Under the pieces are notes generated by a model. The model was not told the DNA's origin. It searched no databases and was given only the letters and a program-made list of their open reading frames with translations. Shown here in pieces: positions 24,601 through 35,800 of a DNA stretch of 64,000 nt. Numbering within the stretch: the first letter of the stretch is position 1; every line of letters begins with the position of its first letter. Source of the DNA: Corella eumyota (taxonomy: Eukaryota > Chordata > Ascidiacea > Phlebobranchia > Corellidae); the NCBI GenBank assembly GCA_963082875.1, contig OY720102.1:7502001-7566000 (forward strand). The letters run 5' to 3'. A program made the position numbers and the translations under genes.

Positions 24601-27600
24601 GTTGGAATTCTGCTGAAGAAGGGGACTCTGTTTTGAATGATGTTGGTAACAAGTTGCCATCCAATTTGTGTTTGCAGAATCATTGCGTTGACGATCCTAT
24701 CCATGCTTGCGGTGGAAAAAGCGCTTTGGCTATATATGACAGTAAGTTATTGTTAATTAAAAATGGCCCTGGTTCGTTTCAACACAAATTAGAAATATTT
24801 AATTTATAAAAATATTATTAAAAGTATTATTAGTTTTAAAATTTTTTTTTTTAAATTTTTAGCAAACGCAGGACGTTGTGGTGGATCTTTCAAGTTTAAA
24901 GATTACGGAACTATCTATTCACCAAGATGGCCTGGCAATTATCAACACAATCAAACATGCAACTGGCAGGTAATGTCGTTACTATTAAGAAAGCTTATTC
25001 AAACATTTATTTTGCAATTGTAAATGGATATATTTTGTTTAATTCTGTTTAGTACATTTATAACCGACGTATATACCTAAGTAAAGTGTAATATTTTTTC
25101 AATAAAGTTAAGGTAGTGTTAAAGAATTGTTTATAAATTTTTTTTTGCTTAAACTGTTGTTGTACATTTGTGAATGAGTCAATTTTTAATAATGAATTTT
25201 TATTATTAAGATTTTTATTCCTGGACAATACCTTGCCGACAAAGAAAACTACAACATCACGTTTTCCTTCGTTTACTTTAATCTTCAACCCAAAAAAGAT
25301 GTCCTGACAATCCACACCTTCCGCAACTTCTTTGATCGATCTCCTATGCGCATCTCCAGGCACCACGGAAAAAACCTGCCCGACGACATCACGATTTCGC
25401 TGCGTGACGTCACTTATCTGATGGTCGGGTTCAAGTCCGACGGAGAGAAGGCAAGGGAAGGGTTTACAATGAATTTTAAAGGTAATTATTTTTTTTTGTT
25501 ATAATATTTTTTTTAGTTAATTTTTTTACACTAAAAAAAATTGTTTTAAATTCTAAGTAACTTTTTAAGCTGTAAATGATCATTTTGATATTAAATCTCT
25601 AATTTTCGGAGTTAATTTGCTTTAAATTATTACTTGTCTGTATTGACTTTCTCATTCAAATGACGTCATACACTTAATCGTACGCATTTATGTTATTGTT
25701 CGAAATCTAATCGCATTATGCGCGAAGACATACCTTCGAGGAGTTATGTTATAAGTAGCATGTTATTATCAACTTTATGAATCACACCTTATCTTACCGA
25801 GAATATACGATTAACTCTTAATCTTGTTTTGCTTAAAAAAAGTTCGGTTACCGAAATAACAAAAAAAAATTTACGTTTTCTATGTTGATTAAAAATCACA
25901 ATAAATTTGTTTACTTAAAAAAAAAAATTATTTTTTAATTTTAAATTTTTTTAGTGATTTCTGCAAACCCGATTGTCGAAGAAAAAAAACTTGAAGTTGA
26001 GATCAGCGAAAAAGGTAAGTTTTGTTAAATAATTTCAATCTCTTAATTTAACGGATGTGCATTAATTAAATTGCGGACCAAAGTCACTGTCATTAAAATT
26101 TCTTATGCTTTGAAATTAGATAGCTTAGATGTAATCATATGCCATATAATTAATTTTATGAAAAATGGAGTAGACTAATTTTCACACAAAAAACGCGTGT
26201 CATTTTCGAATGCTTTAGAAGAGGATCTTGTATTAAAAGCTAGGAATATATAAGATTGGGATTTTTTTTATCATGAATAATATGTCAAAATATGTTTAAA
26301 TTTCTCCAAAATATTACAACCGATTATCAATATAATAATAGAACAAGAATAAGTTAAAACAACTGTCAACATTTGTTAATACCGTTTACACTGCTAAAAT
26401 TCTATTTAAACTTATCATTGTGAAATTTAAACCTTTAATACATTTTGGTCTAATTGTTAAGACCTAGAAAATTTTCTTTAAATTGCTAACATTTAAAACA
26501 TTTTAGTATGGTATCAAGTAATCAAAATACTTGTTATATTAGAAACAGAATGTTATACGGCAAACGGTGCTGACTACCAAGGAACACAAAGCCAGATAGA
26601 AGCCCCATTGACAACTCCATCAACTTTCACTCCTTGCTTGAAGTGGGCTGATGTTGGAATCAAAGAATTTGAGAATTTGACTGAAAACTATTGCAGGTAG
26701 ATTTTTTAAATTTTTGTTGCAAGAACTTTGCTTTATTTAAATCAAAGTTATGTAATTACTTGGTGGAATAAATAACATCAAACATTTTCAGAATTATTAT
26801 CAAACATTTCAGAAAATAAGTTGTCATTTTAGGTTCTAACTATTTTTTTTATTTTAGGAATCCAAACAACAGTGTGTTTCCTTGGTGTTTTATTCGAATA
26901 AATGGTGTACTAAGCCGATCGCTATGTCATATACCAAGTTGTAGAAGTAAGTATTAGGTTTTGTTTTGTCAATTAACAAGCTTTAGTTTGTTTTACTGCT
27001 GTAGCTTTATCTTCAAATTTAATTTTTAATCAATTTGTCATATTTTCAGCTCCTGCATATACTGGCTGCTACAAAACTATTATACCAGACGGCAGTTCAA
27101 CACAGGGCCTAAACCAATACGTTTCTATTCTACAAAGCAATGACACTTTACTAACCGATCCAAACATGAGGATAGCTCGCTGCCTTAACTACTGTCGTGT
27201 TCGAAAGCACGATTATGCTGGGCTAACAGTTGGTCATTCCTGCTACTGTGGTGGTTGGAATACTGCAGAGGAAGCGGATTCTGTTTTAGAAGATAGAAGT
27301 AACAAGTTGCCATCAAATTTGTGTTTGCAGAATCATTGCACTGGCGACCCTGTCCATGCATGTGGAGGAAAAAATGCTATGGCTATATATGACAGTAAGT
27401 TACCCGTTCAACTTTAATTGCTCGAATTATAAAAAAAATATAGGTATTTATATGTAACCTCGGTTTATTAAACACTTTTTTTAATTCTGCATTTTTTTGT
27501 AATTTTTTTTCTAATTGATTTTCTTGTGTGTATTTAGCAAATGCTGGCCGTTGTGGTGGATCTTTTAAGTTTAAGGATTATGGGACAATCTATTCACCCC

Positions 27601-30600
27601 GATGGCCTGGCAACTATCATCATAATCAAACGTGCAACTGGCAGGTATGACAAGAAAATGTTTTAGTAGTGCATTTGTCGAGTAAAAGACATAGTATTAA
27701 CTGAAATTGTTTATTGTTGAAGATATTACCATATACGTCAAAGACAATGCATTATGTGCACAAAATTGCCCCTTTGTTTAAATTATGAAAATAATCGGAT
27801 CACTTGTACTTGATGGTTTTCAAAAAATCATAGGACAGTAAAGTATAAGAAAATTTTAGCTAGGACCGTTAAGTACGGGAGAAAATTAGCGAGAACCGTT
27901 AAGTACGGAAGAGAATTAGCGAGAACCGTTTAATACAAGAGAATTAGGTAGAATTTAGTGTACAAGAGAGAATTAAGTAGTACTGCAAAGTACAAGAGTT
28001 TTTCTGAGAACCGCAAAGTACAAGTGATCTCAAAAAAATTGTTGCAACAAAATACTATCCATCTCATGCATTATCTAAAGGTTTAAAAAAAATTACATCT
28101 TTTAGATATTTGCTCCAGCGAAATATCTCTCTAACGAGGTAGATTACAACATCACTTTTTCCTTCGTCTACTTCAACCTCCAACCCAAAAAAGATGTCCT
28201 CACGATCCACACCTTCCGCAACTTCTTCGACCGATCTCCTATCCGCATCTCTAGGCACCATGGCAATAACTTGCCTGATGACGTCACGATTTCGCTGAGT
28301 GACGTCACTTATCTGATGGTCGGGTTCAAGTCCGACGGAGAGACGGCAAGGGAAGGGTTTACACTAAACTTTAAAGGTAACAGAAAAAAAGTTTTTTTTT
28401 AATATTTGTAATATCAAAACTACTTTCACAATTTGAAGCCACTTCGCATTTTAAGTTGGCTGTCATCATTTATTTTGATTTTAAAAAATGAATTTTTTGA
28501 TGATTAATTCTCTTTGAAATGTTATATCCTTGTAATTTACCTATTCAAATGACGTCACAAATTTAATCAAACGATTTATGTTATTTTTTAAAATATAATC
28601 GCATTATTTACCGAATAACAGGCATACCTTTGCAGATTGTATTTGTTAAGTAGCCGCGTTGTGTCAACTGCATAAATCAGACTTTAGCTTCTTAAAAAAA
28701 TATAATTGAATTTTGATCCGATTTTGTTATTATAAAATATGGAATTTTTTACAAATTTGTAAACACTTTTAATTCTTAAAAGATAAATAACAATTTTTTT
28801 GTTAAATTTTTGTCTAATCTTTGTTTATAAGTATGTATTACTGCATTACATTAAGGTGTCAGGTTTTTATTTTTATATGGGGGATAGGTTGGCTGTTGGC
28901 ACGTGTCTTAGCTATCCGTAAACGCCGGGCTTAAGGGCAAATAGTGTGGCAATGGTGCGGCTCGAACTCGAAACCTTTTGGTTCGTAGTCCGACGCCATG
29001 ACCGGTTCGACACACCACCGGACTACATTTCTAATCTTTAAATGTTTTTTTTTTAGTTATTCCTGCGACAACCAGTGGCAATACGGAAAGCCCCGAAGCT
29101 GAAAACAACAGAGGTAAGTGTTTAGAAATTTTAATCCATTAATTTGACCAATGCGGAATTAAATTAAAAACTCAAAAAAGTTGTCATTAAAATTCCTTAA
29201 AAGATTTACTGCGCTTTGAAGTTTCGTGGCTTTTATTTAATAACATGCTTCATACTTAATTATATGCAAATGAAACGTTCGATTACTCTTACATAAAAAA
29301 ACGCGTGCATACTTATTCGATGCTTTAAATAACTATACCAAATGATTAAGTGGTGGTGACGTAGATTTTTTGAATTTTTGTTCTTTTATTTTTCTTAGTA
29401 AAATTTGATGCTAAACTTAATCGAGGGCAGCTCTTGGTGCAAATTGATTTTTTTTCGCTTTAATGTTTTAGCCTGCGCTGTACCTAAATTATTCTGCATG
29501 TTTAAACTTGCATTAACTATTTTAAAACACCGTCTTCTAGTCTTTGAGTTATTTTTCGAACACCGCTTCACTTACAGTTATTTTTTTCTAACATCGCTTC
29601 ATTCAAAGTTATTTTCCTAATACCGCTTCATTTAGTAACAATGTCGCTTTTTTGGACAATCAAAAGATATTTTATAAATTACATCTTCGTTTATATGCAT
29701 ATGATCAAAGCCAGCTTAAGGGAGAATTAGAATAAATCAAATACGAGTTTTCTTCTCGAATGACGTCACTGCGGTTGTGCTAAGCGGTCGTATTTTAAAT
29801 CCACCGCAAGAAATTACATAGGATTTTAAGACAACGCTATAATTATATTAACCGCTTATTTTTAAGTTGTCGCTTTCCTCATTGGCAAAAAATAATTAAT
29901 TTTAATTATTGTTTTATTAAAAACCTAAACTTTAATTTGATTTTACAGATGTGGCGGTAAAGACGAACGTCACCGAAACGGCAGTCGCCAAACCACTAAA
30001 AAATAACGAAGGTAAAAACAAAGCTCGGTGTATCGGTTAAACACTTGGCTTATAATACTTAAGATTGTGGGTTTGATCCTTCCTTACTACTCTCATTCTA
30101 TAGCGTTTTTGAGTAGGGTTTTGAAACTACATAAACTCCTGCTAAACCAACAATTCATATGTAGTTTAATTATCGGACTTTCAACTGCCAAACCCAATTC
30201 GAGACTTGGTCGGAGTAACTAGTATTACTCTATGTTTAGGTCGTGAAATCGACCTTCCCACATCGACAATAAATACAAAAATATTATGACTGTCTTCATA
30301 CAATATATCATCTGTCTAAGGCTAACTGGTTTTTGATTTGTTGGTATTATGTTAAAATTACTGTGTAATGTGATTCACCATGCCTACGCAGGCCGTTGTT
30401 TATGCTGTTTACAATTTTGAATAATAAAAAAAGGGATTACTGTTATCAAATTTAAACGTGATATTGCGTTGGGTTCACGTGCGCTCTTGTTTGTTGATAT
30501 TTATAATACGCGGCTTAGCAATTTTCGGAAATATTTTTTCGACAATGACTGACGCCTTTTAAATGGTTGGCCGCTACTTGATATTTAAATAGGACTTCTA

Positions 30601-31660
30601 TGCATTCTTTTATAATTGTTGATATGATCTTGTTTGCTTTGAATTAATCGGAGTTTTATTAATTTTTCAGGTCCAGAAGTTAGAGTGACAACTACACTTA
30701 CGACGAAAACAGGTAATTCAAGGCCATTAATTTTTATAGTTTAGTTGGCTTAAAGAATTCGTGGCTAATTAGTAGTTGTAAAAGATTTTTTGTTAAAGTA
30801 TATTTTAGGGCTTTAAGCGTAGTATTAGTTATTTTTGTTGTTAATTTATTTTTGATGTGAGAACCCGACAAATTCTTGATAATGTTTCTATTTTACCAAA
30901 TTAGCAACTTGTTTAGTAATAACATATATTTTGTAAGAATGGCGTAATGTAAAGGCATTAACACACCGGCAGCTTGGTATAGTGGTAAGAACACTTGCTA
31001 CACCACACATGAGGTCTTGGGTTCAATCCCACTGCTTTCACGCTGTAGCCCCCTTAAGTAAGGCGCTATAAACGGTATGAACTCCTGCTGAGCCAGCACT
31101 TAATCAGCAGCATAATTATCGGTCATTCATAATCTATATAATATCCCCAAAGGTAACTAGAGACTGAATCGGAGTATGTTTAAGTCGCGCATTTGACTTT
31201 TCCACATCAAGGATAAAGATATATACCAAAAAAATTAATAAAAATTAGGAATGACGCTTTACCAAATACCAACATCATAAATTAAACATATATTATATTC
31301 AGTGTAATTCAGTGCTTTAACTTGTCATTGCTTTTTCAAGTGTTTTAATTTTCAATGTTTTTTAATTATTACAATTTTCTATTTTCAGCCAGTACACTAA
31401 ACCCCGGCGTGGCTCCTCACAAGCAATCTAACATAGCAGTAGTTGCAATCGGAGTGGTAATAGCTGTTGTAGTGGTCACATTGGCTGCCGTCGCAGGGCT
31501 TTATTACGTTTTAAAGCGAAGGCAGAAAAAGAAACTTTCTGACAGATTTACGCAGCCTCCGCCGGATTTTAATAACCCGGTGACTTTCGACAACGATCTA
31601 AAGACTGTAGACGTTTTTAATCATAACTGCCCGGCCTCAGAAATACGTTGCGTGACGTAG
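21691..31660 (+). CDS. KREMEN-like receptor with duplicated kringle-WSC-CUB ectodomain
   Basis: Type I membrane protein of the Kremen family (Dickkopf receptors that modulate LRP5/6-Wnt signalling in vertebrates). Exons: 21691-21769, 22924-23077, 23892-23980, 24397-24741, 24863-24969, 25211-25481, 25955-26014, 26543-26696, 26858-26946, 27050-27394, 27538-27644, 28106-28376, 29057-29113, 29949-30011, 30671-30712, 31389-31660. They give 834 residues, versus roughly 470 for vertebrate Kremens. Order: signal peptide (KKFLCTILFLFYLILGIAVG), module 1, 20-residue linker, module 2, Thr/Ser/Glu-rich stalk from three small exons, transmembrane helix (IAVVAIGVVIAVVVVTLAAVA), basic stop-transfer KRRQKKK and a 45-residue tail with FNNPVTF. 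Both modules have identical exon lengths and phases. No stop, transmembrane helix or second signal peptide separates them. Closest human relatives from memory are KREMEN1/2; direct orthology is inferred. Confidence 0.88.
22278..22410. mobile_element. Short TIR element (GGATCACTTGTAC family)
   Basis: It starts ggatcacttgtacatcacgg and ends ccgtaatgtacaagtgattc, which are inverted repeats of each other. Inside are one or two cttgtactttacggtcctcg units. It lies in KREMEN intron 1 and is the most compact copy seen. Confidence 0.7.
22924..25481 (+). other. KREMEN ectodomain module 1 (kringle, WSC, CUB)
   Basis: The kringle spans two exons (ECYTANGADYEGTQGQ ... NYCRNPNNNVFPWCFV ... LCHIPSC) with all six cysteines. 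The WSC domain is one 345-bp exon with eight cysteines (VGCYKT, RCLNYCRVRKHDYAGL, HSCFCGGW, LCLQNHC, HACGG). The CUB domain is two exons of 107 and 271 bp (GRCGGSFKFKDYGTIYSPRWPGNY ...). The module starts and ends in phase 1, so it can be duplicated without a frameshift. Confidence 0.9.
23105..23715. repeat. Degenerate intronic minisatellite
   Basis: Repeating phrases of the type agcatttgttttgatcaatt and aacatttgctctgatctctt alternate about a dozen times in the kringle-1 intron. Units are roughly 30 bp and diverged. Confidence 0.7.
26543..28376 (+). other. KREMEN ectodomain module 2 (kringle, WSC, CUB)
   Basis: Copy of module 1 with exon lengths 154, 89, 345, 107 and 271, exactly those of module 1, and the same cysteine pattern. 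The kringle exons have diverged (ADYQGTQSQIEAPL, CFIRINGVLSRS). The last three quarters of the second CUB exon are nearly identical to module 1 at DNA level, silent sites included. Confidence 0.9.
27797..28030. mobile_element. TIR element with internal tandem units
   Basis: Left end ggatcacttgtacttgatgg, right end gagaaccgcaaagtacaagtgatct, inverted to each other. The interior holds four to five units of the form gcgagaaccgttaagtacgg, the complement of the unit seen in other copies. It lies in the intron between the two CUB-2 exons. Confidence 0.7.
28870..29032 (-). repeat. Second tRNA-like SINE family (family 2)
   Basis: On the minus strand it reads ccggtggtgtgtcgaaccgg, then gttcgagccgcaccattgcc as a B-box-like part and a tail through gcccggcgtttacggatagc. 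Related copies: 33545-33690, 56860-57018 and 63515-63655 (all minus) and 60252-60345 (plus, partial). Confidence 0.7.
30017..30287 (+). repeat. tRNA-derived SINE copy (family 1)
   Basis: Diverged forward copy beginning 5 bp after the stalk exon that ends at 30011 and ending atcgacaataaatacaaaaa. Confidence 0.7.
30966..31238 (+). repeat. tRNA-derived SINE copy (family 1)
   Basis: Forward copy, ccggcagcttggtatagtgg to aaggataaagatatatacc, just upstream of the transmembrane exon of the KREMEN gene. Confidence 0.85.
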
Positions 31661-32864
31661 ACCTTGCCATTTCTTTGTTTTATTTTTTAATATATTTTAC
31701 AATCTCTTGTGTTTGTGGCCTTTATTTATATCAAGTGTTATTTAAAAGGCAATTTTACTCGCTTGGGTATAGAAATCATATTATGCGCTTTTTTTTATAT
31801 GATGTTTATTTATTCGAAACGATTCCAATTTTATTGTCGATTTTTTGGGATTTGTCTGTTTCGTTTACTTATTCCTACCTCGTTACTCTACATTAAATTA
31901 TTTTTTGTGACCACGTGCTTTTAGTTTTTTTTCGCCCTTTTTTATTTTTTATCTTTTTAACTGTAATTTTTAAACCCTATCAAAACCGTTTTTTTAAGCC
32001 AAAGGTTATCGCAAAACGACAGGGCACAAAAATTTAAATTTATGGGTTTATTTATCCTCCATTTCACAATTTTATTTACTAATATTTTTTGTTATTGCAT
32101 TGCAAGTACAACTTAAGCCTTACATTTTATTATTATTTTGATAAAGAAATTACAAGCTTTATCGTTACTTCTAGCGTTTTATTATATATCAGTGCAGTTG
32201 TCAGTATGCCTATTGGTACTACAAGCACTTTTAATTAAGATAAGGCCATTTTTGGTACCTTTTGTTTACCTTTACTATATAGGCTGCATGTTATTATAGT
32301 AAGAAGAAGCTTCCGGTTCGTAGCGTAGCAAGTGCTAAAGATGTATAAGCGTTGCGCTTAAGTACCTGAATACCTATTCACAGCATACAGCTTACCTTAC
32401 ATTGTTTAAAAACAGGTATGTGTACATCAGACTTTATAATTATAACGTGTTTTTGTTAGCCTGTCTTAAAGTTAGTTCGGCCTCGTTTTGTAAATGGAGT
32501 TTACAAAAGGTTTTTAGATATACTATACAATGGAAAGTAGCTTAGAGCCGTGTTCGCTTTTTGTTAGGCTACTATAAAACAACAGTATTATGTTACACAC
32601 CTGTAGAAGAATTTCGGCGGTTGGGCAAATGCGTTGATGTGAAAACTGTATACTATATGTGCCTAATAGTTCACCCATTATAGAGTTAATGCTATGTAAA
32701 ATTGAGGGCAGTTTTAATTATTTTAACAAGTGTAGTGTGCCTGTGATTAAGTGTTAACCGTATTTTTGTTAATTGTGTTTTGTTTTTATAGGGCACAAGC
32801 ACATTTTAACGCATAGCCTAATTTAACATGTGCTAACCAAGAGTAAGGTGTATTAGCTAGTTAA
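31661..32864. other. Intergenic, KREMEN 3' UTR and FUT 5' region
   Basis: AT-rich sequence with no exon recognised. The two genes are in the same direction, 1.2 kb apart. No clear TATA box or polyadenylation site could be singled out. Confidence 0.4.
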
Positions 32865-35800
32865 ATGTATGTGCGAAGCCTAATGGTCCACTATTGCCGT
32901 AGAAATACTCTCATACCGGCATGCATTTTTCTTGTTATTACTGTTTTCTTTTACTCTCAACTAAGTTTAAGTCGACATGTCGAGGGCGAGGTGCGTCGAG
33001 ATATAAGTTACTGGTGGCTGTGGCCACAACCAGACAGTTGGGATATCAACAACAAAATCCCGGTGTACGACGACTCGGTGTTCGAAAGGGTTCAGCAGAA
33101 TACACGTAACGTAACGCGAGACATCAATGCCAACAATACACACAGAAACGAAAACCACGAAGTAAGTGTAATTTATTTAATTGTGAAATTGTTATGTCAA
33201 GTTGTAGTAATATAATACTTGGTTGTAGGTTAACACAAAGGCAACTTAACTTTGGTTTTAAACCAATTTGATAACACATTAGATACCCTAAAGCAGGGGT
33301 CGGCAACCTTTTCGCACTGCGGACCGATTAAAAACTGATTTTTTATTCGCGAACCAGTCTTAAAAAACCACTAAAGTTAACCAATAAAAACTAATTAAAT
33401 TTAAAGCAGTTCATTCTATTATCAAATCGATGATGCCCATTTTTAAATGTTTTTAAAACAAAACAAGCTTACAAGTAAAAGGATAAGCACGCTTCTTCGG
33501 CTTAAAGGCTTTTTTTTATATCACCTTAAGATGATAGGTTTTATATTTTTTATTGAATAAGGGTGTGCTGTTATGACGTGTTTAAGCTATTCGTAAACGC
33601 CGGACTCAAGGGCAAATAGTGTGGCTATGGTGCGACTCGAACCCAAAACATTTCAGCTCGTAGTCCGCTGCTATGACCGCTTAATCACATTTTCGGACTT
33701 TAAGGCATTTAACCTGGAAAAATTGGCGGCCCGGCAAGGTGCTCCAAACAAACCTGCAGTTTTTTTTTGTTGTATATATCTTTATCCTCGATGTGGGAAA
33801 GTCGAATGCGCGACTTAAACATAGAGTAACATAAGTTACTCCGACCCAGTCTCGAGTTGCCTGTGGCAGTTTGGGATATTATAGAGACTATAATTGCAGC
33901 ATGATATCAGTGGGGATTGAACCCACGACCTCATGTGTGGTGTAGCAAACACTTATCGGGTTCAGTTGACTTTAGAGTTAAGTTATCTTTAAGTTATTCA
34001 GAGTTGAGTAATCTTTAGGTTAATTTGACCATGCAGTAACCAACATAACTTAAGGCATTTTAATTTAGAGAAAGAAGCTTATTTTATTTATCGACCCGGT
34101 CGGCTTTTTCGGGGTCGACTTATTTCCGAAATTCGAAGAAAAATGCGGCTGTAATTGTGAGGTGATTTTCGACGAGGAATTGCATTATAAAGCGGATGTA
34201 GTGGTGTACCACTTTACGTATATGATAGAAGGTCGAAAACTGCACTCAAGAAGGTAACTCCTGTTTTTGTATATATACATATGGTTGTTTGATTGTGACT
34301 CTATCTGCTATTAAGTATCCGTTGGTTACACCAGTTTGTGTTAAAGTAGTAGTATACTAAATAGTTCGGTATTGATAATGTGCAAACAATTCTGAAAATA
34401 AATTCAACTTGAACAATTGAAACTTTTGACTTTTTGTTTTAACTGTCTTTTTAGTTTTCCCGGCCAGCTGTACGTGTGGTTTTGTCTGGAGAATCCCTGG
34501 ACTCTTTACCATACATACAAAGTGCCGTTGGAGCAATACGACGGTCTCTTTAACTACACAATGACATATAGGTATGTGACATTATGGTGGTTTTTATTAT
34601 CATAGATTTTTTAAAGGTTATTTTAATAACTTAAACTTTACGGTCTGCAGAAAAACTCTTGTACTTTACGGCTCTAGCTAGTTCTTTTTCTTATTTTAAA
34701 GTTCTAAGTTTATCCGAGAACCCTAAAGTGCAAGTGATTTTTTTTTTGTTTTTTTGGTATATATCTTTATCTTCAATCAAAAAAGTTGAATGCGCGACTT
34801 AAACATAGAGTAACATCAATTAGTCCGACCAAGTCTCGAGTTGCCTTTGGCAGTTTGGTGCTGGCTCAGCAGGAGTTCATACCGTTTATAGTGCCTTACG
34901 CAAGGTGCTTTCACGACCTTATGTGTGGTGTAGCAAGCACCACGCTGCCTGCTAAATTTTAATTATAAAAATACTGAACGACAAATAATATAACAGTATT
35001 AAACGACAAGTAAATACTGTACCTAATTTAAAAATTATACGCATAATGAATTTATTGTTTTTTTAATTTTAATTATTTTTTTTTTTTAATGTTTTTAGGA
35101 GAGATTCTGATATATATTTTCCGTACTACACATTAGCTGAAATTTCAGAGATGAAACCGGCATTTAAAAACAAAGACCAACTGCTGGCAAGCAAGGACTC
35201 GTTGGCAGTTTGGGTTTCAAGCAATTGTCGTTTCACGAAAGGTATTAACTCAGTTGTATTTGTCAAAAAACTCCTAATCAGAAAAAATCTTATTATCTTT
35301 AAAGCCTGATTTATCATGTACTTGAATACTGGCAACATGCGCGTGTTTTAAAATCCAGCAGTTTAAACATCTAAGTTAAAAAATTAAAGTCACCTAATCG
35401 TATATAGTAAAGACTTCATTAGTTATTTTCGGCATATTTTGCTGACGTCTTTTTAAAGCATAAATTATGTATTTTAAACTAAAATTTGAATTTTTCCAAC
35501 CGGACTTCTCTTTTAGGTGCAATACAACGCGTGAGAATGATGCTGGATATCTTAGAGCTGAATTCAAAGGTTGACATGTACGGCGATTGCGCCCTTAGCC
35601 TGGCGTCTGGCCTATGGAACTTACAGCAGATCATCAGCAAATACAAGTTTTATTTTGCAATGGAAAACGCCCTTCATTGCCGTGACTACATCACCGAAAA
35701 AACATGGCGGAACTCAATACTAACCGGGACGGTGCCGGTGATCTGGGGACCGACGCGCCCGGACGTCGAAGCTGTTCTACCACCGGGTTCTTTCATTTTA

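Larger units (their letters stand above)
29057..31660 (+). other. KREMEN stalk, transmembrane helix and cytoplasmic tail
   Basis: Three tiny exons of 57, 63 and 42 bp, all phase 1, encode a Thr/Glu-rich stalk (IPATTSGNTESPEAENN, DVAVKTNVTETAVAK, EVRVTTTLTTKT). The last exon encodes the membrane helix and a tail containing PPPDFNNPVTFDNDL and ending EIRCVT. The FNNPVT string resembles the FxNPxY endocytic signal with Thr in place of Tyr. Confidence 0.75.

Noticed and set aside
21691-31660. Two separate neighbouring KREMEN genes
   Set aside because: The first module has no stop or membrane helix, the second no start codon or signal peptide, and the linker exon 25955-26014 joins both in frame.
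33624-33818. Frame in the fucosyltransferase intron
   Set aside because: It is made of a family 2 SINE and the tail of a family 1 SINE.
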